This document shows positions 1 through 8,341 of a stretch of 64,000 nt of DNA, piece by piece (position 1 is the first letter of the stretch; each line of letters begins with the position of its first letter). Position numbers and translations under genes: made by a program. The notes under the pieces are model-generated. The model was not told where the DNA came from. It made no database searches and saw only the letters and a program-made list of their open reading frames with translations. The stretch comes from Paenibacillus taiwanensis DSM 18679 (lineage in GTDB: Bacteria; Bacillota; Bacilli; Paenibacillales; Paenibacillaceae), in the NCBI RefSeq assembly GCF_000425125.1, contig NZ_AULE01000028.1, positions 124,001-188,000 on the forward strand, read 5' to 3'.

Positions 1-960
1 GTGTTGAACTATACGCCAGTCCCCTATCATGTCGTGACTAGCCCCATGACATTTGTACGCAGCAACAGTCCAGAGCACCTGCTAGGGGATGAGGGTATTG
101 CCTATCGCGATGTCCTGTCAGGGAAATTCCGCATTAATATTCATAACCAGAATCGCTCTCAGCAGGACTTGACGGTGTATTTGTTGGCGACAAATCGCAA
201 TCAGACGGATGCCAACTTAACTTTGGACGCCTTTGGTATGGGGGGGCCAACACAGTATGTCTCAACTAGCGGCAAGGTAGCGGTATCTCGTTACTTAGGG
301 TCTTACGCGAAAGGCGAGCAGGTGAACGCGATGAAGGTGCCCGCAGGAAAAACGGTCGTGGTGCTGCCGGACATCAGCAAAGCGCCAATTAAACCAGGGC
401 TGACGATGACCTCTTACTCGGACATTAGTACCGATGCGGAGCTGGAATTTTCGGTTGTCATTTTGGACCCGACCAAGGATCCTTTAAAAGCGCTGCCACA
501 GCTAAGTATGATGGATCGTGACGGCAAGCACGTCCGCGGAACATTCAGTGAGGGGAACCGGACGGTTGAAGTACAAGGACTGCACGGCGAGAAGCCGGAA
601 CGGCTAATAATCGGTGATAACGCCAGTGATATTTTTGTAGATGGCGTGGATCGGGTTACAGGGATAGACGAGATTAATATTGGTAACACAGGTGTACTCT
701 ATAATATGGAGGTGGAGGTGGCCCCGCGTACGATCGTAGCGTTAAATGCCCGTGGCGGCCACTATGCAGGAGCTTTTCTAGTGAATGGACAGGTCATTAA
801 TATGACCGAGGACAGCATTTTGCTGAATCCTGACGAGGCTGGTGTATTATATCGGACCGGTAACCAGTCAGAGAAAGTGAAGTTTACTTTTGTGTTAGCT
901 TCCGGCAGCAACCTGCCGCTTCACATGCTGTTCCTGCCTATGCCAGAAATGAAGCAATAG
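1..960 (+). CDS. C-terminal part of a secreted/envelope protein of unknown function (5' end outside window)
   Basis: The frame is open from the first base, so the GTG at position 1 is probably internal and the real start lies upstream. The 319 visible residues have no transmembrane segment and no cysteine. They are rich in short alternating beta-strand patterns with Gly/Asn/Thr, as in extracellular beta-sandwich proteins. Related Paenibacillus secreted proteins often carry a copper-amine-oxidase-like stalk domain at the N-terminus, but none is visible here, so that link is a guess. I cannot assign a function. The next gene is about 135 bases downstream, behind a weak hairpin, and looks like a separate unit. 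Confidence 0.6.
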   Translation: MLNYTPVPYHVVTSPMTFVRSNSPEHLLGDEGIAYRDVLSGKFRINIHNQNRSQQDLTVYLLATNRNQTDANLTLDAFGMGGPTQYVSTSGKVAVSRYLGSYAKGEQVNAMKVPAGKTVVVLPDISKAPIKPGLTMTSYSDISTDAELEFSVVILDPTKDPLKALPQLSMMDRDGKHVRGTFSEGNRTVEVQGLHGEKPERLIIGDNASDIFVDGVDRVTGIDEINIGNTGVLYNMEVEVAPRTIVALNARGGHYAGAFLVNGQVINMTEDSILLNPDEAGVLYRTGNQSEKVKFTFVLASGSNLPLHMLFLPMPEMKQ

Positions 961-987
961 TCTGAAGAACAGCTGAATACTGATGTG

Positions 988-1023
988 ATCAAGGCGCTTC
1001 TTTTTTACAAGGGGCGTCTTGAT
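988..1023 (+). terminator. Hairpin after the first gene, possible terminator
   Basis: Arms 988-997 and 1014-1023 pair over 10 bp with one G-T wobble; the 16-base loop contains the T-run. No T-tract follows the stem, so termination is uncertain. Confidence 0.35.
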
Positions 1024-1096
1024 GGTGTGTTAGCAGCATCTGCTCGGAATTATCTCTTCAGATAAGGAATGAACATGCGAAAAAGGGGATAAACAG

Positions 1097-1798
1097 ATGG
1101 CTAGAGAAACGATTTTATTGGTCGATGATGAAAAAGAAATTATAGAGCTGATTCAAATCTATTTGAAAAATGAAGGTTATCATTTGCTGCAAGCTTCTAA
1201 CGGTGAAGAGGCGCTTAGTCTGCTGCAAAACAACCGTGTGGACTTAATTATATTGGATGTCATGATGCCTAAAATGGACGGCATTCAAGCCTGTATGAAG
1301 ATTAGAGAAGAGAACAATACTCCCATTATTATGTTGTCCGCGAAGAGCCAGGATATGGACAAGATTACAGGTTTAAGCATCGGTGCGGATGATTATGTGA
1401 CGAAACCGTTTAATCCACTCGTCCTGCTTGCAAGAGTGAAGTCCCATTTACGCAGATACAAGCAGTTTAATCAGGCGACGCGGAATCAAGACGATAACGA
1501 AATTCAAATCGACGATTTGATCATTAACATAGCGACACACTCCGTTACTGTGGATGATACCCCTGTGAAGCTGACACCGCGTGAATTTGCTATTCTAAAA
1601 ATGCTTGCCATGAATCGAGGGATCGTGTTGAGCATGGAAAAGATTTATCAGGAAGTGTGGAACGAGCCTTTTATGGAGTCTAAAAATACAGTAATGGTTC
1701 ATATTCGCAAAATTCGCGAAAAAATTGAAAAGGACAGTCAAAATCCACAGTACATTAAAACGGTGTGGGGAATTGGTTATAAAATGGAATCATCGTAG
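1097..1798 (+). CDS. OmpR/VanR-family response regulator
   Basis: DNA-binding response regulator of 233 residues. The receiver domain (about 4-120) has the acidic pair D10/D11, phospho-acceptor D54 in the ILDVMMPKMDG block, S81 and K103 in the YVTKPF block. The C-terminal winged helix of the OmpR/PhoB type (about 135-230) carries the TPREFAIL and GIGYKM signatures. The ATG is preceded by AAAAGGGG. The cognate kinase gene starts 12 bases after the stop, so the two form an operon. The sequence resembles VanR-type regulators, but no vanHAX-type resistance genes are nearby. The likely targets are envelope genes such as the acyltransferase downstream (inference). Confidence 0.93.
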   Translation: MARETILLVDDEKEIIELIQIYLKNEGYHLLQASNGEEALSLLQNNRVDLIILDVMMPKMDGIQACMKIREENNTPIIMLSAKSQDMDKITGLSIGADDYVTKPFNPLVLLARVKSHLRRYKQFNQATRNQDDNEIQIDDLIINIATHSVTVDDTPVKLTPREFAILKMLAMNRGIVLSMEKIYQEVWNEPFMESKNTVMVHIRKIREKIEKDSQNPQYIKTVWGIGYKMESS

Positions 1799-1810
1799 GA
1801 GGACGAAAGC

Positions 1811-3076
1811 ATGTCAACTAACAAGCTGGTGCACACCGTACGTTGGAGGTTCCTATTAGTCTTAATCGCGAGCGCCGCTGTTACGGGATTGTTTATTCTG
1901 CTCGGTAATTTGCTGGCCACTTACTTACTGCCGATCAAGCCGTATAATATTCCGTTAATTTATACGATTAACAACATCGGTTCGAAGCCTACGGCGGTTG
2001 TACTGGGTGTCCTTATTTTTATGTTCAGTTATTATCAGTTCAGTCGCGGTGTAATTGCTTACTTGGAGGAGATCCGTACGGCTGCGCAACATATTGCTAA
2101 AGGCCAATACGATACGAAGCTGCCAATCAAGGGCTCAGATGAGCTTGGTGGTATTGCATTTGAAATTAATCAGGTAGCATCTGAACTAAACCTTTATTTA
2201 CAGGAAATAACATATGGGTTAGGGGAAATTGCAAAGGGACAGTTCCAGCATACGATACCAGTAAAGCCGGAGCATGAATTGGGGCGAGTTGCCGAGAGTA
2301 TTAACGAGATGAGCTCGCAATTGAGTCAATCTATTCAGGAAGAACGGAATGCGGAGAAGACGAAAAATGATCTGATTACAGGGGTATCACACGACCTGCG
2401 TACACCGCTTACATCTATTCTGGGCTTTTTGGAGCTGATCGATAAGGATCGTTATCAAGATGAGATAGAACTGCGTTATTATGTGAACATTGCCTATGAG
2501 AAGGCAAACAGTCTTAAAAAGCTGATCGATGACCTGTTTGAATATACGAGAATTAACAATGGATTGCCGCTTGAACTAAAGGAACTGCACATCGTGGGCT
2601 TCATCCGTCAGTTAGCTGAAGAATTTGTACCGAGCCTAGAGCAAGCGGGGATGACGTACCGTATCCATACGGAGCATGAAACTCTTAAAGTGTTGGCCGA
2701 TGGTGATCGACTTGTTCGCGCATATGAGAATTTGATGTCAAACGCGATACAATATGGCCGTAAAGGTCAGTATGTGGATATTGATATTGGTGTTTCGCGT
2801 GAGGGAGCTGTTGTAAGTATTACGAATTATGGCGATCCGATCTCGGAACGCGATTTGCCGTTTATTTTTGACCGTTTCTATCGTGTGGAGCAGTCCCGTT
2901 CTAAGGCCACCGGTGGAACGGGACTTGGGTTAGCCATCACCAAAAGTATCATTGAAGTGCATGGGGGACGCATATCGGTAATGAGTGATCGACGCCAAAC
3001 TACATTTGAAACCAGATTGCCGCTTGTAAATGAACATGTTAAATCTGAAAATGCTAAACCTTTATTAATAAATTGA
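1811..3076 (+). CDS. VanS-type sensor histidine kinase
   Basis: Membrane sensor kinase of 421 residues. Two transmembrane segments (about 13-38 and 58-80) flank a short extracytoplasmic loop, so the input is probably sensed in or at the membrane. Two HAMP-like repeats follow (about 80-130 and 135-180), both with the IAKGQ(Y/F) motif. The HisKA domain has H194 in SHDLRTPLTS, and the HATPase has the N box (NLMSNAIQYG), an FDRFYRVE block and the G box GGTGLGLAI. It is translated from GGAGG 12 bases after the response regulator stop. The tandem HAMP arrangement is notable. The inducing signal cannot be read from the sequence. Confidence 0.93.
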   Translation: MSTNKLVHTVRWRFLLVLIASAAVTGLFILLGNLLATYLLPIKPYNIPLIYTINNIGSKPTAVVLGVLIFMFSYYQFSRGVIAYLEEIRTAAQHIAKGQYDTKLPIKGSDELGGIAFEINQVASELNLYLQEITYGLGEIAKGQFQHTIPVKPEHELGRVAESINEMSSQLSQSIQEERNAEKTKNDLITGVSHDLRTPLTSILGFLELIDKDRYQDEIELRYYVNIAYEKANSLKKLIDDLFEYTRINNGLPLELKELHIVGFIRQLAEEFVPSLEQAGMTYRIHTEHETLKVLADGDRLVRAYENLMSNAIQYGRKGQYVDIDIGVSREGAVVSITNYGDPISERDLPFIFDRFYRVEQSRSKATGGTGLGLAITKSIIEVHGGRISVMSDRRQTTFETRLPLVNEHVKSENAKPLLIN

Positions 3077-3116
3077 TAAGTAATCGATAAGATCTGCCGT
3101 ACATAATCATTAAGAA

Positions 3117-3157
3117 CCCTCCTTTATACTCCGTTTTAGGAGATTCATGAAGGAGGG
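3117..3157 (+). promoter_or_regulatory. Hairpin that sequesters the ribosome-binding site of the acyltransferase gene
   Basis: CCCTCCTT at 3117-3124 is exactly complementary to AAGGAGGG at 3150-3157, which is the Shine-Dalgarno sequence for the ATG at 3166. An inner CTCC (3129-3132)/GGAG (3139-3142) stem fits inside. Formed, the hairpin would hide the whole ribosome-binding site. A regulatory role is inferred. Confidence 0.55.
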
Positions 3158-3165
3158 ACACGATT

Positions 3166-4323
3166 ATGTCAACTAGAGAGAAGTTGCCCGAAGTGCAGCT
3201 CGTCAGGGCAATGGCGATTATCGGAGTATTGTCTGTACACTCTACTTCTTTTGCCACACTTGCCATGAAGGATTCAAACTATTATTTGCTGTATAACTTT
3301 TTTAATGTATTTATGAAAATAGGCACGCCTACGTTTTTGTTTCTCAGCAGTTTTGTGCTGTTTTATAGCTATAGTCAGCGTACGTTGGACAAAAAGCTGA
3401 TCAAAAGCTTTTATGCGAGGCGGTTAAAATACATTATCGTGCCGTATGCCTTGTTTTCTGTATTTTACTTTGTGCTGATGCACGTGTTGCATTACCGTGA
3501 CCGCTCGTTGGAAGAGACGTTTAGTAAGTTTATCGTCAGTCTTGCTACTGGAAAAGCTTATACACATCTTTATTTTATTTTTATAAGCATTCAGTTTTAT
3601 GTGCTTTTTCCGATATTTTTAGGTTTGTTTAAACGCAAGCCGGTTGTGGCAAAATGGGCCATACCTATCGGGCTTGCTTTACAATGGGGCTTTATTCTCT
3701 TGAATAAGTACGCGCTTCAAGTGCCGAATAAAGGGAGCTGGTCCTTGTCCTACATGTCTTACTTTATGCTGGGCGCTTGTCTTGGCATCTATTATCCGCA
3801 ATTAAAGGCGTGGATTGTAATTAGCCGTGAACAGGCAACTGCGACAAAAATAGCAGTTTGGGGCCTGTTATGGTTAACCGGCATCGGGGCAGGAGCATAT
3901 CATATGCTGTTGTGGTACAATACTCGACTTTATGGTGTCGCATATAATACACTTGCATATGAACTTGCATGGAACGTACATACGTATGCGGCTGCTTTGA
4001 TGGCATTCCAACTGGCGCATCTACTATGCAGGCATGCCAAGCCGTGGCTGGTCCACTCCATGCATCGCTTGGGTGAATTGTCCTTTGGCATTTATTTGAT
4101 CCATCCTTTCTTTCTACTGTTATATCGCTCGTTCCCGCCAGAGCATGCGTCTAGCAGACTGCTTCATTTCTGGTACGCGGGTGGATTCTTGTTTGCGTTA
4201 ATTTGCTCATGGGCAACGGTCTCACTCGTGGTTCGCTTGCTGCCGCATGCTTGGGTGGTGTTCGGACAAGTGCCTGCTGTACCAAGGAGTCGACAAACAG
4301 TACGAGTAGCCAGCAGTAATTAG
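3166..4323 (+). CDS. Acyltransferase 3 family membrane protein
   Basis: Integral membrane O-acyltransferase of 385 residues with about ten hydrophobic segments. The N-terminus has the family motif around the conserved His in the first helix (GVLSVHSTSF), followed by RR-x-KYIIVPY. Family members transfer acetyl or other acyl groups to extracytoplasmic sugars (peptidoglycan, teichoic acid, exopolysaccharide). The fused SGNH hydrolase domain of OatA-type enzymes is absent, so this is the membrane module alone. It lies 89 bases after the sensor kinase, behind the hairpin at 3117-3157, and is followed by a terminator. The polysaccharide deacetylase gene downstream suggests a shared role in modifying a surface polysaccharide (inference). 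Confidence 0.85.
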   Translation: MSTREKLPEVQLVRAMAIIGVLSVHSTSFATLAMKDSNYYLLYNFFNVFMKIGTPTFLFLSSFVLFYSYSQRTLDKKLIKSFYARRLKYIIVPYALFSVFYFVLMHVLHYRDRSLEETFSKFIVSLATGKAYTHLYFIFISIQFYVLFPIFLGLFKRKPVVAKWAIPIGLALQWGFILLNKYALQVPNKGSWSLSYMSYFMLGACLGIYYPQLKAWIVISREQATATKIAVWGLLWLTGIGAGAYHMLLWYNTRLYGVAYNTLAYELAWNVHTYAAALMAFQLAHLLCRHAKPWLVHSMHRLGELSFGIYLIHPFFLLLYRSFPPEHASSRLLHFWYAGGFLFALICSWATVSLVVRLLPHAWVVFGQVPAVPRSRQTVRVASSN

Positions 4324-4334
4324 GCATAGGTTTT

Positions 4335-4359
4335 AGCTCGCAGCGATGCGAGCTTTTTT
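4335..4359 (+). terminator. Rho-independent terminator after the acyltransferase gene
   Basis: Perfect 8-bp stem AGCTCGCA/TGCGAGCT with a GCGA tetraloop (4335-4354), followed directly by a T-run. Confidence 0.85.
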
Positions 4360-4516
4360 GATTAGGTGGTGTGTTCTTGGTGGTTATTAACGATTTCTTA
4401 ACGGGTCTATGGCAGATTAGGAAAATGATAAGGATTCGTTAAGGATTGCCATATGCATTCATTAAGTTCTTCCTTCTACACTTGCAATATACAGAACGCA
4501 AGGGGAGGAAATCATA

Positions 4517-5800
4517 ATGAAAGCAAACCACTTTATACACATAAATAGTAGAATTCGGAGATCGGAAAGGAAACGTATTCACCTTCGAACAAAGATTGTG
4601 CTAACAGCTATGCTTGTCCTGTCTATGTTGGCAGGATGCGCGTCAAGCACAGAGGCCAAGTCGATAACAGCCACCGTAAACGGACAGAATGTACAAGTCC
4701 AGTCTGGAATTCAGCTCATTGGTGGGCAGCTTATGGTGTCTCCGGCTTTTATTAAGTCGGTGTTCGGGATGCAGGTGGATGTGAGCAAGCAGCGCGCGGA
4801 AGCCGTAAACGCTGCTTCTCCAGCATCTAAAGTCTATTACTCGAATCAAGTTGCTGTGCTAATGTATCACGATATTGAAGACAAGCCGAAAGTACCTCAC
4901 ATTTTGCCGGTTTCACAATTCGAGCGTCATATGGAGCTGTTAAAGACGTATGGTTTTCATGTGATCAGTATGGATGAATATATGGACTTTATGCTATTAG
5001 GTAAAAAGGTGCCGAACAACGCGGTGCTGCTAACTTTTGATGATGGATATGAGAGCTTTTATACGAAGGTGTATCCTATCTTGCGTCAATACAATTACAC
5101 CGCTACAAACTTTGTCATCGTATCTGCGATTGATAACCAAACAGGACGCAAGAAGCTGACATGGGATCAAATGCGTGAGATGAAGCAAGCAGGAATGAGC
5201 TTCTATAGCCATACATATGACTCTCATAAATACGGAGCCATTAATGCTGCGGGAAAAGAGAAGCCGATATTAACACGCCAGTTGTACTTAAAGGATAAGA
5301 AGCGGATTGAAAGCGAACAGGAGTATATCGCACGGATCACAAAGGACCTGTCCACAGCGGAGCAGCGACTTAAGCAAGAACTCGGCAACAAACGCAGCGT
5401 GATTGCCTTTCCTTACGGTGCTCATAACAAGGACGTGCTGAAGGTGCTGAATAAACTGGGTACGCAGCTTTCCTTTACGGTGAAGAAAGGGATGACATCA
5501 AAGGCCGACCACAATGCGTTTCGGTTTGATGCGGGGAATAGCAAGCAGTCGCCAGAGACGTTGATTAACCTGATAGCGGGAACAGCGCATGTCAAAGCTA
5601 TAGACGTTCCGATTACCGTTACGATAGATGGTAAAACCGTTTCGTTCAGTAAGAAGCTCTACCAGCGAGAGGGAAGCGACGTGATGCTGCCGCTGCGTGA
5701 ATTTTGTGCGATCCACGACATTCAGGTGGAGTGGGATCATAAGCAGAAGCGGGTACATCTGAAGGCGGAGACATTACCTCAGCATAAGGAACGGGCTTAA
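4517..5800 (+). CDS. Secreted polysaccharide deacetylase (CE4/NodB fold), IcaB/PgaB-like
   Basis: Exported 427-residue protein. A basic N-terminus is followed by a hydrophobic segment ending in LAGC, a possible lipobox (Cys near residue 41). A short copper-amine-oxidase-like stalk stretch follows, then the NodB domain (about 105-345). The metal/catalytic motif TFDDGYE lies at 173-179, with D175 and D176. SHTYDSH at 231-237 gives the metal-binding His pair; this form matches the IcaB/PgaB class of poly-N-acetylglucosamine deacetylases rather than peptidoglycan deacetylases. A C-terminal stalk-like region (about 360-420) ends the protein. ATG at 4517 follows GGGGAGG. The substrate is inferred from the motif only. 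Confidence 0.85.
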   Translation: MKANHFIHINSRIRRSERKRIHLRTKIVLTAMLVLSMLAGCASSTEAKSITATVNGQNVQVQSGIQLIGGQLMVSPAFIKSVFGMQVDVSKQRAEAVNAASPASKVYYSNQVAVLMYHDIEDKPKVPHILPVSQFERHMELLKTYGFHVISMDEYMDFMLLGKKVPNNAVLLTFDDGYESFYTKVYPILRQYNYTATNFVIVSAIDNQTGRKKLTWDQMREMKQAGMSFYSHTYDSHKYGAINAAGKEKPILTRQLYLKDKKRIESEQEYIARITKDLSTAEQRLKQELGNKRSVIAFPYGAHNKDVLKVLNKLGTQLSFTVKKGMTSKADHNAFRFDAGNSKQSPETLINLIAGTAHVKAIDVPITVTIDGKTVSFSKKLYQREGSDVMLPLREFCAIHDIQVEWDHKQKRVHLKAETLPQHKERA

Positions 5801-5942
5801 ATGCTAGATAGCGGATAAGGGGGGAAGGAAACCAACGTAAGCCGTTAGCGTGAATAAACGTAATACCTGATTAGTACCTGACTAGTAGACACATATAAAG
5901 GCGCTTATAACTGGTCTAGTAGACGCATACAGAAGCTGGAAG

Positions 5943-5964
5943 ACCCGCCCTAAAGGCGGGTTTT
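5943..5964 (+). terminator. Terminator after the deacetylase gene
   Basis: Stem ACCCGCC/GGCGGGT with loop CTAAA (5943-5961), followed by TTT. It lies just outside the stop of the convergent exporter gene. Confidence 0.75.
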
Positions 5965-5971
5965 CTACTGG

Positions 5972-6862
5972 CTAGGATTGTAATCGGTAACGCTTCGGCT
6001 TTACATTTACAAATAAAATACTGAATGCAATCAGCACGAGCCCGGTCAGCAAGCTAACGGTCACCTTTTCATGAAAAAATATGACGCTGATTAAAATGGA
6101 TACAACCGGTATCAGGAACGTAAAGGAACCTACTTTACTGGCTTCACCCGTTCCAATGAGCGTAAAATAAACGAGCCATCCGAGTGCAATAACAAATACC
6201 GATATAAATAAGGTTACTCCAACAAAAGAACCGCTCCATATAATATCAGCCCAGTTCTCCACAAAGGAACCCGATACAAGCATGACGATACCGCCAATCA
6301 ACATCTGCATCGTCGTCATCCAGACGGAATCCACCTGTGCGGCCTGCTTTTTCATATACATGGAGCCCGTTGCCCATGAGATCGCACTGGCAATCGCCAG
6401 CACAATTCCCCAACCTGATATATTTCCGGTGAATCCACCGATACTCATGACAGACACGCCGGCAAAACCGAGCAGTAAGCCGACCATCTTGAGCCCATAC
6501 ATCAGTTCACCAAACCATAACCAAGAGAAAATACCGAGCAGTACGGGCTGGAAAAAGACGATTGCAGAGAACAGGCCCGCAGGCATGTACTGTAGGCCGA
6601 CTGTTTGAAAGCCATAGTACAGCACGATGTTTAATATAGAAGCCAGCACATATATAGGCCAAGTTTCCTTAAAACGGAGCTGTTTGAACCTGGTCAGGGC
6701 GAAGGCAAGCAAAATAATGCCTGCAATAAAAGTTCGCAAACCTGCAAATAAAATAGGGGGAGCATAGGCTAGCGCAAATTTGGACAGCGGCCAGTTAATG
6801 CCCCAGATCAAAATTAAAAATGTGAGGTAAGCGGCTACCTTCACACGTGAGAGTTGAGGCAT
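5972..6862 (-). CDS. EamA-family (drug/metabolite transporter superfamily) exporter
   Basis: Polytopic membrane protein of 296 residues with about ten transmembrane helices arranged as two EamA repeats (about 10-140 and 150-290). The first has the conserved WGINWPLSKFAL start and the second begins GWGIVLAIASAISWATGSMY. Family members export amino acids or other small metabolites. The start lies back-to-back with a LysR regulator gene about 97 bases away, the classical arrangement in which the regulator controls the transporter. The transported metabolite cannot be read from the sequence. Confidence 0.9.
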   Translation of the reverse strand: MPQLSRVKVAAYLTFLILIWGINWPLSKFALAYAPPILFAGLRTFIAGIILLAFALTRFKQLRFKETWPIYVLASILNIVLYYGFQTVGLQYMPAGLFSAIVFFQPVLLGIFSWLWFGELMYGLKMVGLLLGFAGVSVMSIGGFTGNISGWGIVLAIASAISWATGSMYMKKQAAQVDSVWMTTMQMLIGGIVMLVSGSFVENWADIIWSGSFVGVTLFISVFVIALGWLVYFTLIGTGEASKVGSFTFLIPVVSILISVIFFHEKVTVSLLTGLVLIAFSILFVNVKPKRYRLQS

Positions 6863-6959
6863 GTGGGATCACTCCTTGTTTGTTGTCTGTTCCCATGATA
6901 CAATGCAATCTTACATTAATAAAATGAATGTTTATTATAGGAGGCATAACGATTTTGTT

Positions 6960-7862
6960 ATGACAAATCAACAACTACAGCTATTTGTTAAAATAGCGGA
7001 TACAGGGAGTTTTACGAGGGCGGGGCAGGAACTCAATCTGACGCAGCCTGCCGTGAGCCGTGCCATATCCAGTCTGGAAACCGAAATGGGCGTCAAATTG
7101 CTCATTCGAGATCGGCGCAACGGCATTTCGGTAACGGATGTAGGGAAACGAATATTAGTGTTGTTTCGAGATATATTACAGTCATTTGAAAAAGTGGATC
7201 AAGAAATTGCCTGTGAAAAAGGATTAGAAGTAGGAACAATACGGGTAGGTGCCTTTCCCGTCGCCTCTTCTTATTTCCTGCCTAAGATTATGAGTGTAAT
7301 TACCGAGAAATATCCGCAGTTGGAGTTTGAGCTTCACGAAGGCACGATAGACGAAATTAAAGATTGGCTGGACAAACGAATAGTGGATGTGGGACTTATT
7401 ATTCCGCCGGATGGCGATCTGGATACGATTCCGTTGTTCAGGGAGAAGATGTATGCTGTCATAAGAGAGGGCCATCCCCTGCAAGATTACCCTGTCATTT
7501 CAGTAAAAGATTTGGATCACGACTCTATGATCATGTGCAGGTCCGGTTACGAATCCCCGATCGTTGATTTATTTCGCAGAGCAGATACAAAGCTTCGGGC
7601 TAGATTTGTCGTGCGGAACGTTAATACTGCCTTAAATATGGTTCAAGAAGGTCTGGGGACTGCTATATTGTCACAGTTGTCACTATGGGCGCTGCCGCCG
7701 AATGTACTTGTTCGTGAATTGGAACCGGAGGCATTCAGGGACATTGTTTTAGCGGTTCCTTCGCGATCAGATACCTCCATTGCTGTTAATCTGTTTATGG
7801 AGACGGCGCTGAAGCTGTTTGGTGGTGACCATGAGGCAGTCCTAAATAAGCCAACGAACTGA
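6960..7862 (+). CDS. LysR-family transcriptional regulator
   Basis: DNA-binding protein of 300 residues from the chosen ATG. The N-terminal winged helix-turn-helix (about 1-60: LQLFVKIADTGSFTRAGQEL, then LTQPAVSRAISSLE) is followed by a periplasmic-binding-protein-like effector domain (about 90-290). An in-frame ATG at 6924 would add 12 unconserved residues. The ATG at 6960 gives the family's usual start and length and has AGGAGG 15 bases upstream, a somewhat long spacing. It is divergent from the EamA exporter gene, which it probably controls. The overall pattern resembles the CysL/YwfK group, but the ligand is unknown. Confidence 0.88.
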   Translation: MTNQQLQLFVKIADTGSFTRAGQELNLTQPAVSRAISSLETEMGVKLLIRDRRNGISVTDVGKRILVLFRDILQSFEKVDQEIACEKGLEVGTIRVGAFPVASSYFLPKIMSVITEKYPQLEFELHEGTIDEIKDWLDKRIVDVGLIIPPDGDLDTIPLFREKMYAVIREGHPLQDYPVISVKDLDHDSMIMCRSGYESPIVDLFRRADTKLRARFVVRNVNTALNMVQEGLGTAILSQLSLWALPPNVLVRELEPEAFRDIVLAVPSRSDTSIAVNLFMETALKLFGGDHEAVLNKPTN

Positions 7863-7904
7863 TACCAGAAAGAGCAAGAACCCGCTTGGGCACAATTCGT
7901 CAGC

Positions 7905-8327
7905 TTAATTCTCTTGTTCAGATGCAGCGGCTGCTTGGCGCTTGTTGTTGTCCACTTGAAGCGAGATGACAGGGCTGTCCTCGTCCTTGGACATAATACT
8001 TGCGCCTACAAATGTGGCTCCTTCATGAATAATAAGATTGCCGCTCGTAATATTACCATAGAGTCGACCTGTTGGCGTAATCGTCAGCTTGCCGCTAACA
8101 CGCATGTCGCCGTGCACTTGACCGGCGATTACAATGTCTGCTGCTTGGATAGACGAATGGGCGATCCCGCTTTCACCGATAACAACATCGCGGGAGCATT
8201 CGATTTCTCCCCGGAAGTTGCCCTCAATGCGTAGGCTTGTCTCACATATAAGTTTGCCTTCTACCTGAGTGCCATAGCCGATCAGTGTGTTGGTTGGCTG
8301 CACAGAGGCTTTATTGCTCTTAAACAT
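7905..8327 (-). CDS. Bactofilin (polymer-forming cytoskeletal protein)
   Basis: The 140-residue protein is almost entirely the DUF583/bactofilin right-handed beta-helix (about 12-115), shown by regularly spaced G-x-V/I repeats (LIGYGTQVEGKLICETSLRI, then GNFRGEIECSRDVVIGESG). Short disordered tails rich in Asn, Gln and Ala flank it. Bactofilins form nucleotide-independent filaments under the membrane and recruit cell-wall enzymes. Its start is 14 bases downstream of the M23 peptidase stop, with GGGGAG before the ATG, so the two are co-transcribed. The same pairing of bactofilin with an M23 endopeptidase is known in other bacteria and implies local wall remodelling. Confidence 0.93.
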   Translation of the reverse strand: MFKSNKASVQPTNTLIGYGTQVEGKLICETSLRIEGNFRGEIECSRDVVIGESGIAHSSIQAADIVIAGQVHGDMRVSGKLTITPTGRLYGNITSGNLIIHEGATFVGASIMSKDEDSPVISLQVDNNKRQAAAASEQEN

Positions 8328-8341
8328 CCTCGAACTCCCCT

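Noticed and set aside
1097-3076. Vancomycin-resistance regulatory genes
   Set aside because: VanRS-type in sequence, but no vanH, vanA/B or vanX-like genes are nearby, so a resistance role is not supported.
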